A DNA stretch of 64,000 nt. Source: Girardinichthys multiradiatus. Its lineage: Eukaryota; Chordata; Actinopteri; Cyprinodontiformes; Goodeidae. Positions within the stretch are counted from its first letter, which is position 1. Each line of letters begins with the position of its first letter. The stretch is from contig NC_061795.1 in NCBI RefSeq assembly GCF_021462225.1, positions 5,983,501-6,047,500 on the forward strand, written 5' to 3'. The notes beneath the pieces are model-generated. The model worked only from the letters and a program-made list of their open reading frames with translations, was not told the DNA's origin and did not search any database. The translations under genes and the position numbers were made by a program. Positions 33,292 to 46,203 of the stretch are shown here, in pieces.

Positions 33292-33922
33292 GGTGCCTGC
33301 GGACGCACACTGTCGTTGGACATGGCGGTGGAGAAATAAGATGCTCACAGTCTGCATCCAGACCTTCACTGACTTAAAACCACCTATGATCCCATATCCA
33401 TCACATCGGCATAATTACAATTAGTTTTATGTTATTTAAGTGTTCCAAAAACAATATTAAAAGGGGTTTTATTGGTAAACAAATGCTGACTTGTGTGATA
33501 CTGCTTTGTTTTCAGCGCATACTTTAACGTTTCTGTAGGAGAATTTTCTTCACCCGTTTTTGGAACAGGGAGATGGACGATATTTTGAGGTGGTTGCATT
33601 CTCTGCTAACCTAAGGAAACAATGTGTTTGTTGGAGTTGTTTTTTTTACTATGTGAAAGAATTGTGAAAAGTCTAATTGGAGCTGGAGCAGAAATATTTG
33701 CTATAGATTAAAACCTTTCTATTGTGTCACAGATATTTTACAAAAGTCGTCTCTATGTTTGCACCCGTTCCCCACATGTAAACAACACATTTTTCCAAAA
33801 TGTTGTCTTCTCCACAACTCTGTTTCGGTCATTATTGACTCTGTTTAGAAAGAGAACTATTGGAGAGGCCTTTCCTGATTGGGTTGTTGACTACGATTGC
33901 TCTTCTCATCCAAACCAATAAA
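33292..33922 (+). other. dld: dld 3' UTR with two candidate poly(A) signals
   Basis: ATTAAA at 33456-33461 and AATAAA at 33917-33922, the latter followed by GT-rich sequence (GGGGTGATGTTT). Either could end the transcript; which is used cannot be told from sequence alone. Confidence 0.5.
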
Positions 33923-34249
33923 TACAGTTCCATACATTGTGGCAGTTATTATGGGGTGATGTTTCTATTCAGGTTTATGAAGGTTTCAAGCCAACTGAAT
34001 ACACTTTCTATATCTGCTTGTCTTAAATCTAAATCTTTCTCCCCTGCTGTCAAATCAACACATTAAGATAGTCTGGACATAAAACGGATTGCTTTATTTC
34101 CTGTAGAGGGAAACTATGTCAAATGCTCACATAATACAAAGATGTCTTGACTGATGTCATCGGTACAAATGTACAGGCTTTGTTGGTTATTGAGCCAACC
34201 AAACGTATGAGGACCCAAGCAGAAAATCATTTGGGGGCACCATCTGGAG

Positions 34250-35182
34250 TTACCAAAACTTTGAATATTGTGAAAAAGTTGTTTTTTGTCACTCATTTGA
34301 GAAAGTGAAAGTTGCATATAGATTCATTAAACGTGAAATATTTTATTTAAATCAAAAATTTTGAGGAGTTTCATAAGGACTGAATTGAGGTTGGAGTTAC
34401 GCATCAAGAGCAACAACTCATAGACTAATGTTAAACATGGACCACAAATGTTGCACTCCTCATCTCAAGCTACTCCTGAACCAGAAACTGGACTGCCAAC
34501 CCCCAGTGGCCCAAAGACTGGTTTTCATTTGGAAGGCAAGGTCCCACAGGTTGGAAAAACAGGGAAGAGGCACGGATTCCACGTTGCTTGAGGTCCAGTA
34601 TGAAGTTTCCACACTCTGATGATCTTGGGTGCCATGTTGTCTGCTGGTGTTGGTCCACTATGTTTTCTAAAGTCTACACTCAATGCAGCCATCTCCCAGG
34701 AAATTCCAGAGCACTGCATGCTTTCTTTTCCAGACAAGCTTTGTGGAGATGCTTATTTTATTTTCCAGCAGGACTTGGGACTGACCCACACTGCTAAAGG
34801 TACCAAAAGCTGGTACAATGAACATGGTGTTACTGTTCTTGATTGACCAGCAAACTGGCCTGATTTTAACCCCATAGAGACCCCATGGAGTATTGTCAAG
34901 AGGAAGATGAGAGACACCAGACCCAACAATGCACATAAATTGAACGCAATTGAAGCAACCTAGGCTTCTATCACACTTGACAAGTGCTGTATAATAAAGT
35001 GAAAAGTATGATTAATTTTATTGATCTTATGTTCTAAATGTCTGACAGAGTTTTGGGTTTTCATTATCTGTCAGCCATACTGAGTTTCATATATTTAACT
35101 CTAATGAATTTATATAATGTGAGTTTTACTTTTTGACACAAGTGACAAAAATATAAAACTTTTTGCACAATATTTAAATTTG
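34250..35182 (+). mobile_element. Tc1-like transposon, family C (decayed)
   Basis: Both ends carry related inverted sequence: GAATATTGTGAAAAAGTTG with TTTTTTGTCACTCATTTGAG at the left, and GACACAAGTGACAAAAATAT then AAACTTTTTGCACAATATTT at the right. In between is a broken transposase. Limits are approximate. Confidence 0.75.
34440..35010 (+). pseudogene. Tc1-like transposase pseudogene (family C)
   Basis: Plus-strand traces read [60 protein letters not shown], stop, PANWPDFNPIE and IVKRKMRDTRPN. These match, block for block, the transposases at 36213-37216 and 55400-56404, so it is an old relative. It has an internal stop and is shortened at its N-terminus. Confidence 0.82.
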
Positions 35183-35935
35183 TTTTGACATGTACTTGTA
35201 TCTGCTTGGTCATTTTTGCTTTCACCAATTTTTTTAACTTAACTTTTAGGCCAAAGCTAAGTTGATCCCAACAGAAGGTTACTTGCTTGATATCAGTCCT
35301 CTGACATCAGTTTTTAAATAAACTGCACAAAAAATAAAATGTTAACTAAAATATTTCAGTTTTTTAGTATCTGATTTCCAGGATGATTTAATGAAGCTTT
35401 CCTCATCACTGAAGCAAACTTTGTGACACCTTGGGGCCCCCAGCAGGGAGACATAGACAATCACAAAGTTAGCTTGGATTTCCTGATTAATATGTTGGAC
35501 TTTTCATTTAGTGCATTTAACTTGTTCTTATATCTTATGTACCACACTTAAAATGGAAACATGTAAGAGATACAAAACTATATCAAAATGTTTTAGAAAA
35601 AAAACTGAATATATACATCTCACAGACTTTTTAAGGTAACTTCAGTCATTAGTACATTATAAAAAATTTTACTGACTACTTGGACACAAAAAAAGGAAAA
35701 CGTATTAGGTGCTAAAACGTTTCTGTTTAAAATGAGTGGACATTTTTTCTCTTAGGCAGAAACATGGGACCAGCAGAAACTTACATATTGGCCACTAAAA
35801 ACAATGATTCTTAAAACTAAAACGTCTAAAGATGTTTTAAGACTTTTTATACACTGGTGTTGTGAAGAGAGCAGTTTGTTTTGTCAGCAGAAGCTGTTCT
35901 GCTAGATGACACATGCTCTCATTAAATAAGAAATA

Positions 35936-37544
35936 CAGGTCCTTCTCAAAATATTAGCATATTGTCATAAAGTTCATTATTTTCCATAATATCATGATGA
36001 AAATTTAACATTCATATATATTAGATTCACTGCACACTAACTGAAATATTTCAGGTCTTTTATTGTCTTAATACGGATGATTTTGGCATACAGCTCATGA
36101 AAACCCAAAATTCCTATCTCACAAAATTAGCATATTTCATCCGACCAATAAAAGAAAAGTGTTTTTAATACAAAAAACGTCAAACTTCAAATAATCATGT
36201 ACAGTTATGCACTCAATACTTGGTCAGGAATCCTTTGGCAGAAATGACTGCTTCAATGCGGCGTGGCATGGAGGCAATCAGCCTGTGGCACTGCTGAGGT
36301 CTTATGGAGGCCCAGGATGCTTCGATAGCGGCCTTTAGCTCATCCAGAGTGTTGGGTCTTGAGTCTCTCAACCTTCTCTTCACAATATCCCACAGATTCT
36401 CTATGGGGTTCAGGTCAGGAGAGTTGGCAGGCCAATTGAGCACAGTGATACCATGGTCAGTAAACCATTTACCAGTGGTTTTGGCACTGTGAGCAGGTGC
36501 CAGGTCGTGCTGAAAAATGAAATCTTCATCTCCATAAAGCTTTTCAGCAGATGGAAGCATGAAGTGCTCCAAAATCTCCTGATAGCTAGCTGCATTGACC
36601 CTGCCCTTGATAAAACACAGTGGACCAACACCAGCAGCTGACACGGCACCCAGACCATCACTGACTGTGGGTACTTGACACTGGACTTCTGGCATTTTGG
36701 CATTTCCTTCTCCCCAGTCTTCCTCCAGACTCTGGCACCTTGATTTCCAAATGACATGCAGAATTTGCTTTCATCCGAAAAAAGTACTTTGGACCACTGA
36801 GCAACAGTCCAGTGCTGCTTCTCTGTAGCCCAGGTCAGGCGCTTCTGCCGCTGTTTCTGGTTCAAAAGTGGCTTGACCTGGGGAATGCGGCACCTGTAGC
36901 CCATTTCCTGCACACGCCTGTGCACGGTGGCTCTGGATGTTTCTACTCCAGACTCAGTCCACTGCTTCCGCAGGTCCCCCAAGGTCTGGAATCGGCCCTT
37001 CTCCACAATCTTCCTCAGGGTCCGGTCACCTCTTCTCGTTGTGCAGCGTTTTCTGCCACACTTTTTCCTTCCCACAGACTTCCCACTGAGGTGCCTTGAT
37101 ACAGCACTCTGGGAACCGCCTATTCGTTCAGAAATTTCTTTCTGTGTCTTACCCTCTTGCTTGAGGGTGTCAATAGTGGCCTTCTGGACAGCAGTCAGGT
37201 CGGCAGTCTTACCCATGATTGGGGTTTTGAGTGATGAACCAGGCTGGGAGTTTTAAAGGCCTCAGGAATCTTTTGCAGGTGTTTAGAGTTAACTCGTTGA
37301 TTCAGATGATTAGGTTCAGAGCTCGTTTAGAGACCCTTTTAATGATATGCTAATTTTGTGAAATAGGAATTTTGGGTTTTCATGAGCTGTATGCCAAAAT
37401 CATCCGTATTAAGACAATAAAAGACCTGAAATATTTCAGTTAGTGTGCAATGAATCTAAAATATATGAATGTTAAATTTTCATCATGATATTATGGAAAA
37501 TAATGAACTTTATCACAATATGCTAATATTTTGAGAAGGACCTG
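35936..37544 (-). mobile_element. Tc1-like transposon, family D, copy 1
   Basis: Complete element of 1609 bases. Ends start CAGGTCCTTCTCAAAATATT and are inverted at the right; long inverted repeats of roughly 190-210 bases at each side; TA at 35934-35935 and 37545-37546. The sequence is nearly identical to 55133-56724. The transposase is broken by a single missing base. Confidence 0.93.
36213..37216 (-). pseudogene. Tc1-like transposase, one-base frameshift (family D copy 1)
   Basis: Read from 37216 it encodes the same protein as the intact copy (helix-turn-helix, then VLFSDESKF with the first catalytic Asp). Around 36649-36651 a run of three C replaces four C in the intact copy, and the frame shifts before the second Asp ([10 protein letters not shown]) and the Glu ([12 protein letters not shown]), which remain readable in the next frame. 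Apart from this base the copy is almost undamaged, so the loss is recent or could be a sequencing error. Confidence 0.92.
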
Positions 37545-37546
37545 TA

Positions 37547-38400
37547 TGCCTGAAACTCCACCTGTGTTTGAACACTGACGGTGCAGGTTAGGGTGTGGTG
37601 GTGCCACAGGCTGAAGTAAATAGAATCAACAAGCTGAAGATGACGGACCTGAGCAGAGCAGAACACACACACACATTTTCCAATAGTATGAACTAATACA
37701 AGAAAATACAACATTTTGGACCAGCTGACTCAGGTATTGTACTGGTTATATTTTTTTTCTATAGATGTGGCGTCACATTAATACAATATGATCTTCAGGA
37801 ATGAGTAAAGATATTGCAAGTACTTTATCATAATAGTTAGTCAAACAATCCCATTGCCTTTACATTTATTAGTTTGTGTTTCAGTCATAACAAAAACACA
37901 TTTTCTGTTATAAGCTGAAATAAACATTTGAAATAAACTTAATGCAAGTTAATAAAGCAGATGTTCAACAGACTTTCAAATGTTTTACTCTTTACTCTTT
38001 TAGTCCAACACACTACAGGTTGACCTCTCTGGGTTCAAAATATAACACAAGTTTAAGGTTTACATACCTTCATTTCAGAATAAATGGGACACCATCTTTA
38101 TTACCTCAAGTAACATGGGAAACACTGTTGATTTGGCATACATGGTGTGTGGAGCTTTATGTACTGTACACAGATCTAACGAGTGATCAGCGCAACCTCA
38201 GGACTCAGGCTCTCAGTCCCGAGTGCAGTGGTTGAATGGATTTTATTATTAGTTTCATTTGGAATTATACCTGAAATATTACAAAGTTATCAGTCAAATG
38301 AAATCATTGTGGAATAAATAAAAATCCGTAATAAATTTAAACTACATTTCACACACAAGTAACAAATAGCTGGGGCAGGTTGGCCAGTTCTATAATTCCC
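37547..38400. other. Intergenic, unassigned
   Basis: AT-rich sequence after the Tc1 copy; no gene or element recognised. Confidence 0.35.
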
Positions 38401-38410
38401 ATGCATGTAC

Positions 38411-38612
38411 AGCTCTAAAATATTACAATATCATAAAAAAGTTCTGTATTTTTTGTCACTCATTTCAGACAGTGAAACTCATATATTATAGATTCATATA
38501 ACAAGGAATTAAATATTTATTTCTTATCAGTTTGATGATTAGGACTTACAGATAATGAAAACCCAATATTTAGCATATCAGAAAATTGGAATATTGTGAA
38601 AAAGAAAAATAT
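38411..38612. mobile_element. Tc1-like terminal fragments (family C)
   Basis: Two terminal-type blocks, AAAAAGTTCTGTATTTTTTG with TCACTCATTTCAGACAGTG, and GAAAATTGGAATATTGTGAA, as at the ends of the element at 34250-35182. The middle is lost, so this is an internally deleted copy. Confidence 0.55.
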
Positions 38613-38683
38613 TGGAAACTCATTGTGTCACACCCTGTGTGCCTGCTTTCTTTCTTCTTTTCCTTTGGTTTGTCCCTTGCACC

Positions 38684-38936
38684 TTGCAAGACGTGCACCA
38701 ACAATTTGTCCTCTTTTGAACTCTGGTATGTCACCCATAATGTTGTGTGCATTTCAATATTTTGAGCAAAACTGTGCTCTTACCCTGCTAATTGAACCTT
38801 CACACTCTGCTCTTACTGGTGCAATGTGCAATCAATGAAGACTGGCTACCAGGCTGGTCCAATTTAGCCATGAAGCATCCCACATTAAAACGACAGGTGT
38901 TTCAGTTTTATTGTGCAACCTCTGTACTTGAAGCTT
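38684..38936 (-). mobile_element. Tc1-like fragment, family E (5' end)
   Basis: The sequence from GCAAGACGTGCACCAACAAT to ACAGGTGTTTCAGTTTTATT is the 5' untranslated part and terminal repeat of a fish Tc1-like element, in minus orientation; the start of its transposase (VPEFKRGQIVGARL-like) is at the left. The rest of the element is absent. Confidence 0.6.
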
Positions 38937-38939
38937 GTG

Positions 38940-41900
38940 ATCTTCTATCATAGTAGTTTACAAATCATCAATAGTTTCCTAGCATACCTTCTAGCAATTG
39001 CTAAAGGGGTCAATAAGTAAAGAAACATGCTTACATCAGCTTTGGGGTTGTAGTTCAATTTAAATTCATTATTGATACATCTGAACCTTTGCGTGGAAAA
39101 AGCTGTACACAGGCTTTTTGTGTGTAAACTGTGCTGTCTGATCTATGTTTTTGCATATATTCTTCAGACTGGGACTGAGATTTTAATGATGATTAAAAAC
39201 AACATTTATTTTAATTTCTTTAAAATAATTCTCATCAGGTTATCCAATCAGGTTATTCAATTCAAGTATGTATGCCTGCTTTATTCAATCTTGATAGAAT
39301 TGCCATCTTAATGTGATGGAGAGGTTTCAGATCCAGAGGGCCATGTTATCTCGCACCTATTTATTTCAGTGTAATGTTACCTGAAAGTCTTTTCAGTGTT
39401 TGGTTGTTGAACACAGAAATTGAAGAAACAGGACTTTGTTGTTGCTATTATCATGTCTAATTCTCATTTTATATTTTGTGAGATTCAATACATTTGTGCT
39501 TTACTTAACAAAAAGGATTTTGTGTTTGTGTTTGTTTAAAGCCTTGGGAGATAAAAATTTGTCTTTTATTTTTTTTAGGTTTTTAGGTTTGTAGGGTCTT
39601 CAGGAAGAACTCTTTAAAACTTAAATATCTTATAGGTCAAAAGAGCGACCTGACTGTCACCCCTACGAATAACCCCAAACCATCACAAGTTACAAAAGGA
39701 TTGCAGCTGTGCCACCTATGAGCCATACGTCTAGCAAATTAAAACCAGGAACCTCTTATTACAGATTTTTTCAAAATGTCCATAAAAGTTTGATGTGCCT
39801 CAGAGACAAAAGGAGGCTTAGTACAGAGCCTTTGAAAACCTTTACCTGACATAATAGGGGATTTAGCAGTGCGCTCATTTAAATTATGAAACTAAAAAAA
39901 CTGAGTTTCAAAGAAGTTTGACACTTTTTCATTATTTTTTTAGCCTATCAACATGAATGCAACTTTTAATGGCAGTTTTTCTTTTTCAGCTAAACGTTGC
40001 ATAAAATGCACATTTTACTGAGACATTTCCTGATATATTTTCCTGATTACACTTAGACAAAAGACTGAGACTGAGTGTAAATGCAGGAAGGAGACGTTTC
40101 CTCCCTCTGATCAAAATGCTTAGACTCCAGTTCAGCAGTGAAATGTCCCTTCCTTCCTCTTCAGTCTCACTAAAACACAACTTTTCTTTTAGTCAGAGTC
40201 AGATAACTCAGTAGCAGTGGTCTGGGCAGAAAAAGGATGTTGACTTCTCTGTGAAACATACCCAGAAGTGAGTACAACATTTAAATTACTGCTTGACTCT
40301 GTTTTGTGATCAAAAAAAGTTAATCTTTGACTCAAGGGTTTACTGCTATTTTTTCAAGAGATTTATGAATGGAAACTGAGGTAATAGGAGCTAAGGTTAG
40401 ATTTATTTTCATATACTGAATGAAAATTGGTCAGCATAAAATTAAAAGAAAAATTGGTTTGTGTTTAATCAGAATGGATGTAGTAAAAGTGAAAATGTGT
40501 GTATTGAAACTAGTTTTAAGCCTTTTGAAGAATTATATGAAGAGGTTGGTTGTACCAAAAAATATATGAAAGCGTTGTAAAGAAGGCCTTTATCAGTGGA
40601 GGAATCTCACAAGAAGTTAATGTGCTGTATGTAGTTGTTTATTCAGGGTGGAGGCCTATGGGTGGAATTTCAACCATGCATGCTAGTAGGCATGTTGTTT
40701 ATCTGTAGCTGCTGATCCTTCTGTTGCTCCTGCAGGTTAATTTAGCAGACTTCATTCTGCTCTTCAGGAGCAGAGCAATATCCTTGCCCGTTAGCCATTT
40801 GGCAGTGTGTAATCTACATGGTGGTTCATGTTGCCTTTTGTGTAAAGCCTGGTCTCATCTTTGATGACAAAGTTTTGTGGCGTAGGTTTCATAGAAGAAA
40901 GGTGACTGTGTTCTCACTCCTTTTTGAAAAGGAGAGGGTAGTTTGGCCTACTTATTTGGTGTTACATTGACTTTGGTTTTGTACTAACCCTTTGTTTCTT
41001 TCCAGGGTTTGGATTTTAAATGATTTCTTAATTATTTTTTCAAAAGTTGTTGTTATTTTCTCTGACTATTGTCTCTTCATTACGCCTCACCACCAATAAC
41101 AGGGAATGTAACATCAGCATACTGAAATATGATAGAAGATCTGTTAATTTAGATTTCACATCGGTGTTAAAGAGCTTCAAAATCCAGAGGAGGATGTGAA
41201 GCGAGTTTAATTAAGATGGACCTTTTTATTGTAGGCCAGTTTAACAAGCCCCCGGGGACATTACTAAAGGAGAACATGCACCAGTGTATGATGTAATTTT
41301 GTTAACTCAGGCTTTCCATTACAGATCTGAAGTTAATATGTTAACTAGGGACTAGGGCCACACCTCTGATAATCCAGTTTACTTACTATACATTACAGCT
41401 ATATTTCTGGAACATCCTGAAGACAAACAGCATTATTTTTCTTGAGACCTTGAACATTGTTCAAAAACGAAATAAATGCTTTTTCAAGATTTCAGATTTT
41501 TGCTTCAAAACATCAAGTGCGCCTTGATGAGCTTTTTCCACTATTGCATGCTCTACCATGTTCATCAATATTTTCTATTAGATATCAGACACCATATGAT
41601 TGACAAAACAAAGTAGTTTGGTGTTTTCTTGCTGCAAATGTGTCTAAACTCATTCATACCTCCATCACCCACTATAAGGGTTCATGGCCTGGTGGCTGGC
41701 TCTTTCTGAAGCCATTGAGGAGCAAACCGTTTCAAGGACAATCTGTTCTTATAACTGTCACTGGTGAAGGATGATCTTTCCATCTGGGGGGTCAGAGTCT
41801 TGCAGAAGTGAAGCAAACCTTTTTTCTTGTGGAATTCCCAGTTTTTCCGTTGGTTTGCTCCTGTCATTTGTTGTGAGAACAGTTCACAACAGTTCTCCTT

Positions 41901-43140
41901 TTTGCTGAGGTTGAAAAGATGCTTCATCTAGGTGCAGGGTTCTTCCTGTTAGCGGTCTTCCCAGATCTGAAGGAAGGGATTCATCTCTTGGCTTTTCACC
42001 AAGAAAGTTCTGGGAGGACTGTTGGTTTACTGTCATTTACTGCAGCATTCTGTTTCTTGATGGTGCCAGTTGTCTGCCAGTTTTATCACGGTAGGTAGGG
42101 TCATTTCATTTTCATACCCAGCATTTATCTCCACATTCACTTCGAGCCGAAGAAGTTTCGTTTCCATCACTGTTATTTTCATGAGAGGTTTGGCCCAGTC
42201 ATCTGTGGAGGAATCTTTTTCGGATTAGCTTGTGCTGCCACAATAAATGCAGCTGCTCCTAGCGTTGTCTGGTTCTTCTCTCCAAAGCAATTAAAATAAA
42301 AAAAAACCTTGAAAAAAATTCTTGAGTGTTACTGATTTAATGTAGTTTCAACCAACTTTTTTGTAGTTTTTGGCTGAGAGAAGTTAAGAGTAAAAGAACG
42401 CAAGCACACAGCAAGGAGAAAGCATCCGAGCCACCAGAGAGGTGGAAGTTGATGCCACTGGATGTTTTAACATTCGGAACAGGAACAGTTTTTGATCTTT
42501 TGAACTATGATTGTATCCACAATGTTACACGCAAGAGGGTGTAGAATGTAGTAAAGACCTCTGCAAACTCAGATGCAATGACGTTGCACAACATCTGGTG
42601 GTGGAGTGTGTGTATGTGTGTGTGTGGGGGTGCTTTTAATCAGTGATCGCTCTATTACTTGCTGGAAGTTGAAGGAGTTGTTAAAATGAGCTTGAGTGTA
42701 GTTTTTATGCCAATTTGGATAGAAAAAATGCCCCTTTACAGTGCAGACCTGGCAACACTATGGTTTATAAGCTGTATCTCTTGATAAATAACTTTGCTTC
42801 ATGCATCATCCAAGGTTTCTAATTTGGAAAAAAAACAAATCTTCTTCCAACATGGAACACTATCCCCACAGAGGTTGATGTAATCCAAGACTGAGTTTGA
42901 AAATTCCTCCAAAGACCACTGTGTCCACTAGTTTCTAAACACCCCGGAGTCTGGGGTGCGGAACCAGTCCTGAAGCCTTAGGATGGCATGTTCTGACCAT
43001 GACCTCATAGATCTGACTGTGGGTTTCGTGGTTTTAAATTTAGGGGGTATACCAAGGATATAGCAAAAGCAATACATGGCCTGACATACTTAGTTAACAG
43101 TACACATGGGCTCTATATGCATGGGCTACCTTAGTTTACA
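38940..43140. other. Long intergenic stretch without recognised genes
   Basis: 4.2 kb of mainly AT-rich DNA. At 41.68-41.93 kb the minus strand has an open stretch of 81 codons (LFNLSKKENCCELFSQQM) with a similar tone to decayed transposon proteins, but I could not place it. A (TG)n-rich run is at 42605-42630. Nothing else is supported. Confidence 0.35.
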
Positions 43141-43144
43141 CTTT

Positions 43145-44831
43145 GGCCCTGATCTTCAAAAGGTTTGCATGTACAAAACCACAAGCGAACCTGTTTGCGT
43201 CCACACCTGTTTGCTGATCTACAAGCCAGGTTCTAATCAGATTGCGTGTATAAAATCAGCGGAACAGCGGCGCAAACTTTTTAGTGTGTTTGCCTTCATA
43301 AATTTGTAAAACATATGATAATGACCCAAACACACAAATTTATGGAAATGCAAATGTGATCCTTTACCACCCGCAATGGTGGATCATTGCAGCACACCAC
43401 AGGCTTAAATATTGTGGCTGTTTATGATAAACTCCGAACTCTTCAAACACGGTGAGTCTCTGAAAATAATTAAAAGTTCAATGGAAACAAACCTCCAATA
43501 AATGTATTCACAGACATGTTTGTCTTTTTTATTGTTAATATTGATTGGCCAATTTCTAAGTGCAAATGCTGCAAGTTACGTTGAGCAACACAGTTAACAA
43601 GCTGTGTGCGCTCCTGTGGTGAAGCGCGCCACTCTGGACACTGCTCTGCCCTCCTGCGCAATAGCTTGTCATCCATCATTCTGATTAAAGGTGAAGCAGG
43701 ATGTAGTCTTTGCCTCACTGGGTCTGTCCAGACCACAAACATAAAGCATCTGCTTGAAGAACTTCAAACTCAGCCTTCTGCATGCGCAATTACGCACTCA
43801 GAGGCACCCTACAAATGAACATAGAGGGGGTCCAATCGAGTCAGAGCATAGACTACAATGACAAACCTGCTGCTGTAAAAAGACGAGAATGTCGGAGAAG
43901 GATTTTGGGTCGGACCAAAGCGCAGACAAGAGCTCGGTAGCCGCATCATAGTTACTTCCTTGTTTATTCATAAAAGTCCAAAAACTTAACAAAAGCACTG
44001 CAGGAATAAAACAAAGACAAGATCAAAAACTTGCGCTAATCTGCAGGTACTCATGGCAAAGCATAGCATAGTCAAAACGAAGCATAGGTATCCAAGGCAT
44101 AGCATAGTCCGAAGCGTAGCATAAACAAAGCATAGACGTGGTAAAGGGGTAGTGACAGACACAAGGAACACAAAGAACACAGAGTACAGAGAGGGGAACA
44201 AAAGGCAGGTAATCAAAGAAACAGGAAACAGGTGTGACAAGGAACAGGTGAAACAAATACAAAGGCAGAGGATGGGTGAAAGGACTAAACAAACAGAAAA
44301 CACAAACTAAGCAAGAGAATAAATCAGAGGAGGAAATAAAGAACTAGAATAACTATGAACTAAAGTAAACAGAGAAACTAGAGGGGAACATAGACACAAT
44401 AACTTAAGAAATAAACAAAGAGCCATAAGGAGAATCTAAATTACAAAATAAACCATCAAGTCCAAAATGTCACTCCATGACAGAGAAAGGTTAACAAACT
44501 TAGCAGTCCAGAAAAGCAGAAGCAGAACTGAACAAAAGGAAAAAATCAACATCTGGATCATTTATAATGATGCAGCTAACAACCCCTGCATGCTTCAAGG
44601 ACCACAGCTTTTGTTCGCTTTTCCTCTGGTTCTGCTGGGGGCAGTAGCAGCCAGTAGCACACACAATTATGTCATTTAAATGGGGCGGTCTGCACCTCTT
44701 TTGCACCTGCCATCCATTGCAGGTGAAATCTTTGACGATGGCTTCCAATGCGTCCACTTATTGCATGTGCAATTTTATTTTTGTGCAAGCAGTTTAGTGC
44801 CCCTTATTTGGAATCTTTGAAGATCAGGCCC
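43145..44831. mobile_element. DNA element with 16-bp terminal inverted repeats
   Basis: The left end reads GGCCCTGATCTTCAAA and the right end is the complement of GGGCCTGATCTTCAAA (15 of 16). No target duplication was found and no transposase is seen, so the superfamily is open; similar GGCCCTGAT-type ends are known in PIF/Harbinger elements. It is split by a solo LTR at 43890-44482. Confidence 0.5.
43890..44482. mobile_element. Solo LTR (593 bp)
   Basis: Starts TGTCGGAG and ends CCATGACA, the TG...CA ends of an LTR. The five bases GAGAA flank it on both sides (43885-43889 and 44483-44487). It has repetitive AGCATAG-type blocks near 44060-44130. No internal retroelement genes remain. Confidence 0.75.
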
Positions 44832-44834
44832 TAG

Positions 44835-46125
44835 TCTTAGGTCTTCTTTTCTTTAGTCATGCTGTTGACGTTCTAATGAAACATGAAGAGCTTTATGTAG
44901 ATTTGGTTGATTGAAGTCATCTGCAGCAATAAAGGCATTGTAAGGATGTGCCCCAAGGCTTGTGTGTAAAGCTTCATGGAACCATACAAGTGCTACCATA
45001 GTGTTGGCGCTGGTACTCTATACACAGCACATTTAAAAACTCCAGTAAATTATCTGAGTAGGTAGTGTGGATCTCTGGGCCGCATAATGTATCGACCTCC
45101 TTTCTGTTTGTAGACCAAGGGTCATTAATGTAATTACACGGGCCTCTGCTGGTCGTCTAATATCTGCAGTCCGGTCTGCTAGGTAGGCTGTGTGACCTGA
45201 TAACTAAAAAGCCACCTCTGGTGTTGTGGAGTCCAGCCCAGTTTCAGTAAAGATCCAGGTGCAGCAGTGGTTTTTGTTGAGCTGTTTTACCAATCTGAGA
45301 CAGATTTCATCACCTTTTGAATCAACCAGCCACTTGAAAGGAGGATGGAGGGCAGTGGAGGCTTGAACAAGTTAGTTTTCAGCATTGTTCATACGTCCAA
45401 CCACCTTCCTCTCAACTGCCTGCGCTCATAGTATCTCCTTCTCTGGCTTGAGTGATTTAAAATAAGATCAATCACTATGCTGCTGTGTCTATGATTACAA
45501 TCATTTTTCTTCTGTCTTATGTTATATGTAGCTTTGCTGCTGTGTTTGGGATCATTGTTTGCTTGGATGACCTAGTTTTAGCAAAGCTTCCAATTTGGAA
45601 TTGTGAGATGGCCTCACATTTACCACAACAATACCCAACAATAAATGACAACATGATTCTTCTGGAATTTTAGCATGCTTGAGTTTATGTGCAAACAATC
45701 TTAGAATCTGGTCAAAGAAAAAGGCAGAGTTTTAAAGTATGTCCCAGAAAGTCAAATCCTAGATTTAAATAGAGGCATGCTTTCTTTTATGCCACTTTTA
45801 GACCCTTTTTACTAATGACGACTGGACTGCACTATAAGTTCAATATTTTGATGACACACAAATATTAAATTATTAATTTTTTCTATGTAAAGAAAAATAC
45901 TGCTGTTACCTTCTTTCTTTATGCGTGAAGCAAAAATACTGAATAAAGTAGATTCTCAGAGGGAAATGTTTTCACATCTTTTGCTTTTAGACCTTTTCAG
46001 AATGCCCACAATTCAACAACCTTTAAGATCTTCAAATCTGATACGTAAGGGATCAAAACCACGGGCTCAGATGAAAGCTGGATCACCAAGTCTGATTGTC
46101 ACCAATCAACCCATCCACACCATCT
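44835..46125. other. Upstream region of the synaptotagmin gene
   Basis: No exon recognised. An in-frame open stretch runs from 45921 into the first coding exon, so transcription may start in this region or further upstream. Confidence 0.35.
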
Positions 46126-46130
46126 CCACC

Positions 46131-46203
46131 ATGTCGACCCACACTAATGCGTCTGTTAATCCAGCTGCCGGCTTCTTTGAAGACCTGCTGATCCACCTTC
46201 ACT
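46131..46203 (+). CDS. syt8: Synaptotagmin coding exon 1
   Basis: Encodes [20 protein letters not shown] plus a few residues; CCACCATGT context, donor CACT/GTAAGT in phase 1, exactly what exon 2 needs. The frame is also open upstream to 45921, so a longer N-terminus cannot be excluded. Confidence 0.6.

Noticed and set aside
36304..37256. Plus-strand frames opposite the Tc1 transposase (also 55491-56444)
   Set aside because: They are antisense shadows of the transposase; they occur in both copies only because the element is duplicated.
41682..41927. 81-codon minus-strand frame as a gene
   Set aside because: No family signature, no splice context, and stops on both sides; at most a decayed transposon piece.
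43986..44303. Hydrophobic 105-codon minus-strand frame
   Set aside because: Lies wholly within the solo LTR and reflects its repeated AGCATAG/CAAAG composition.
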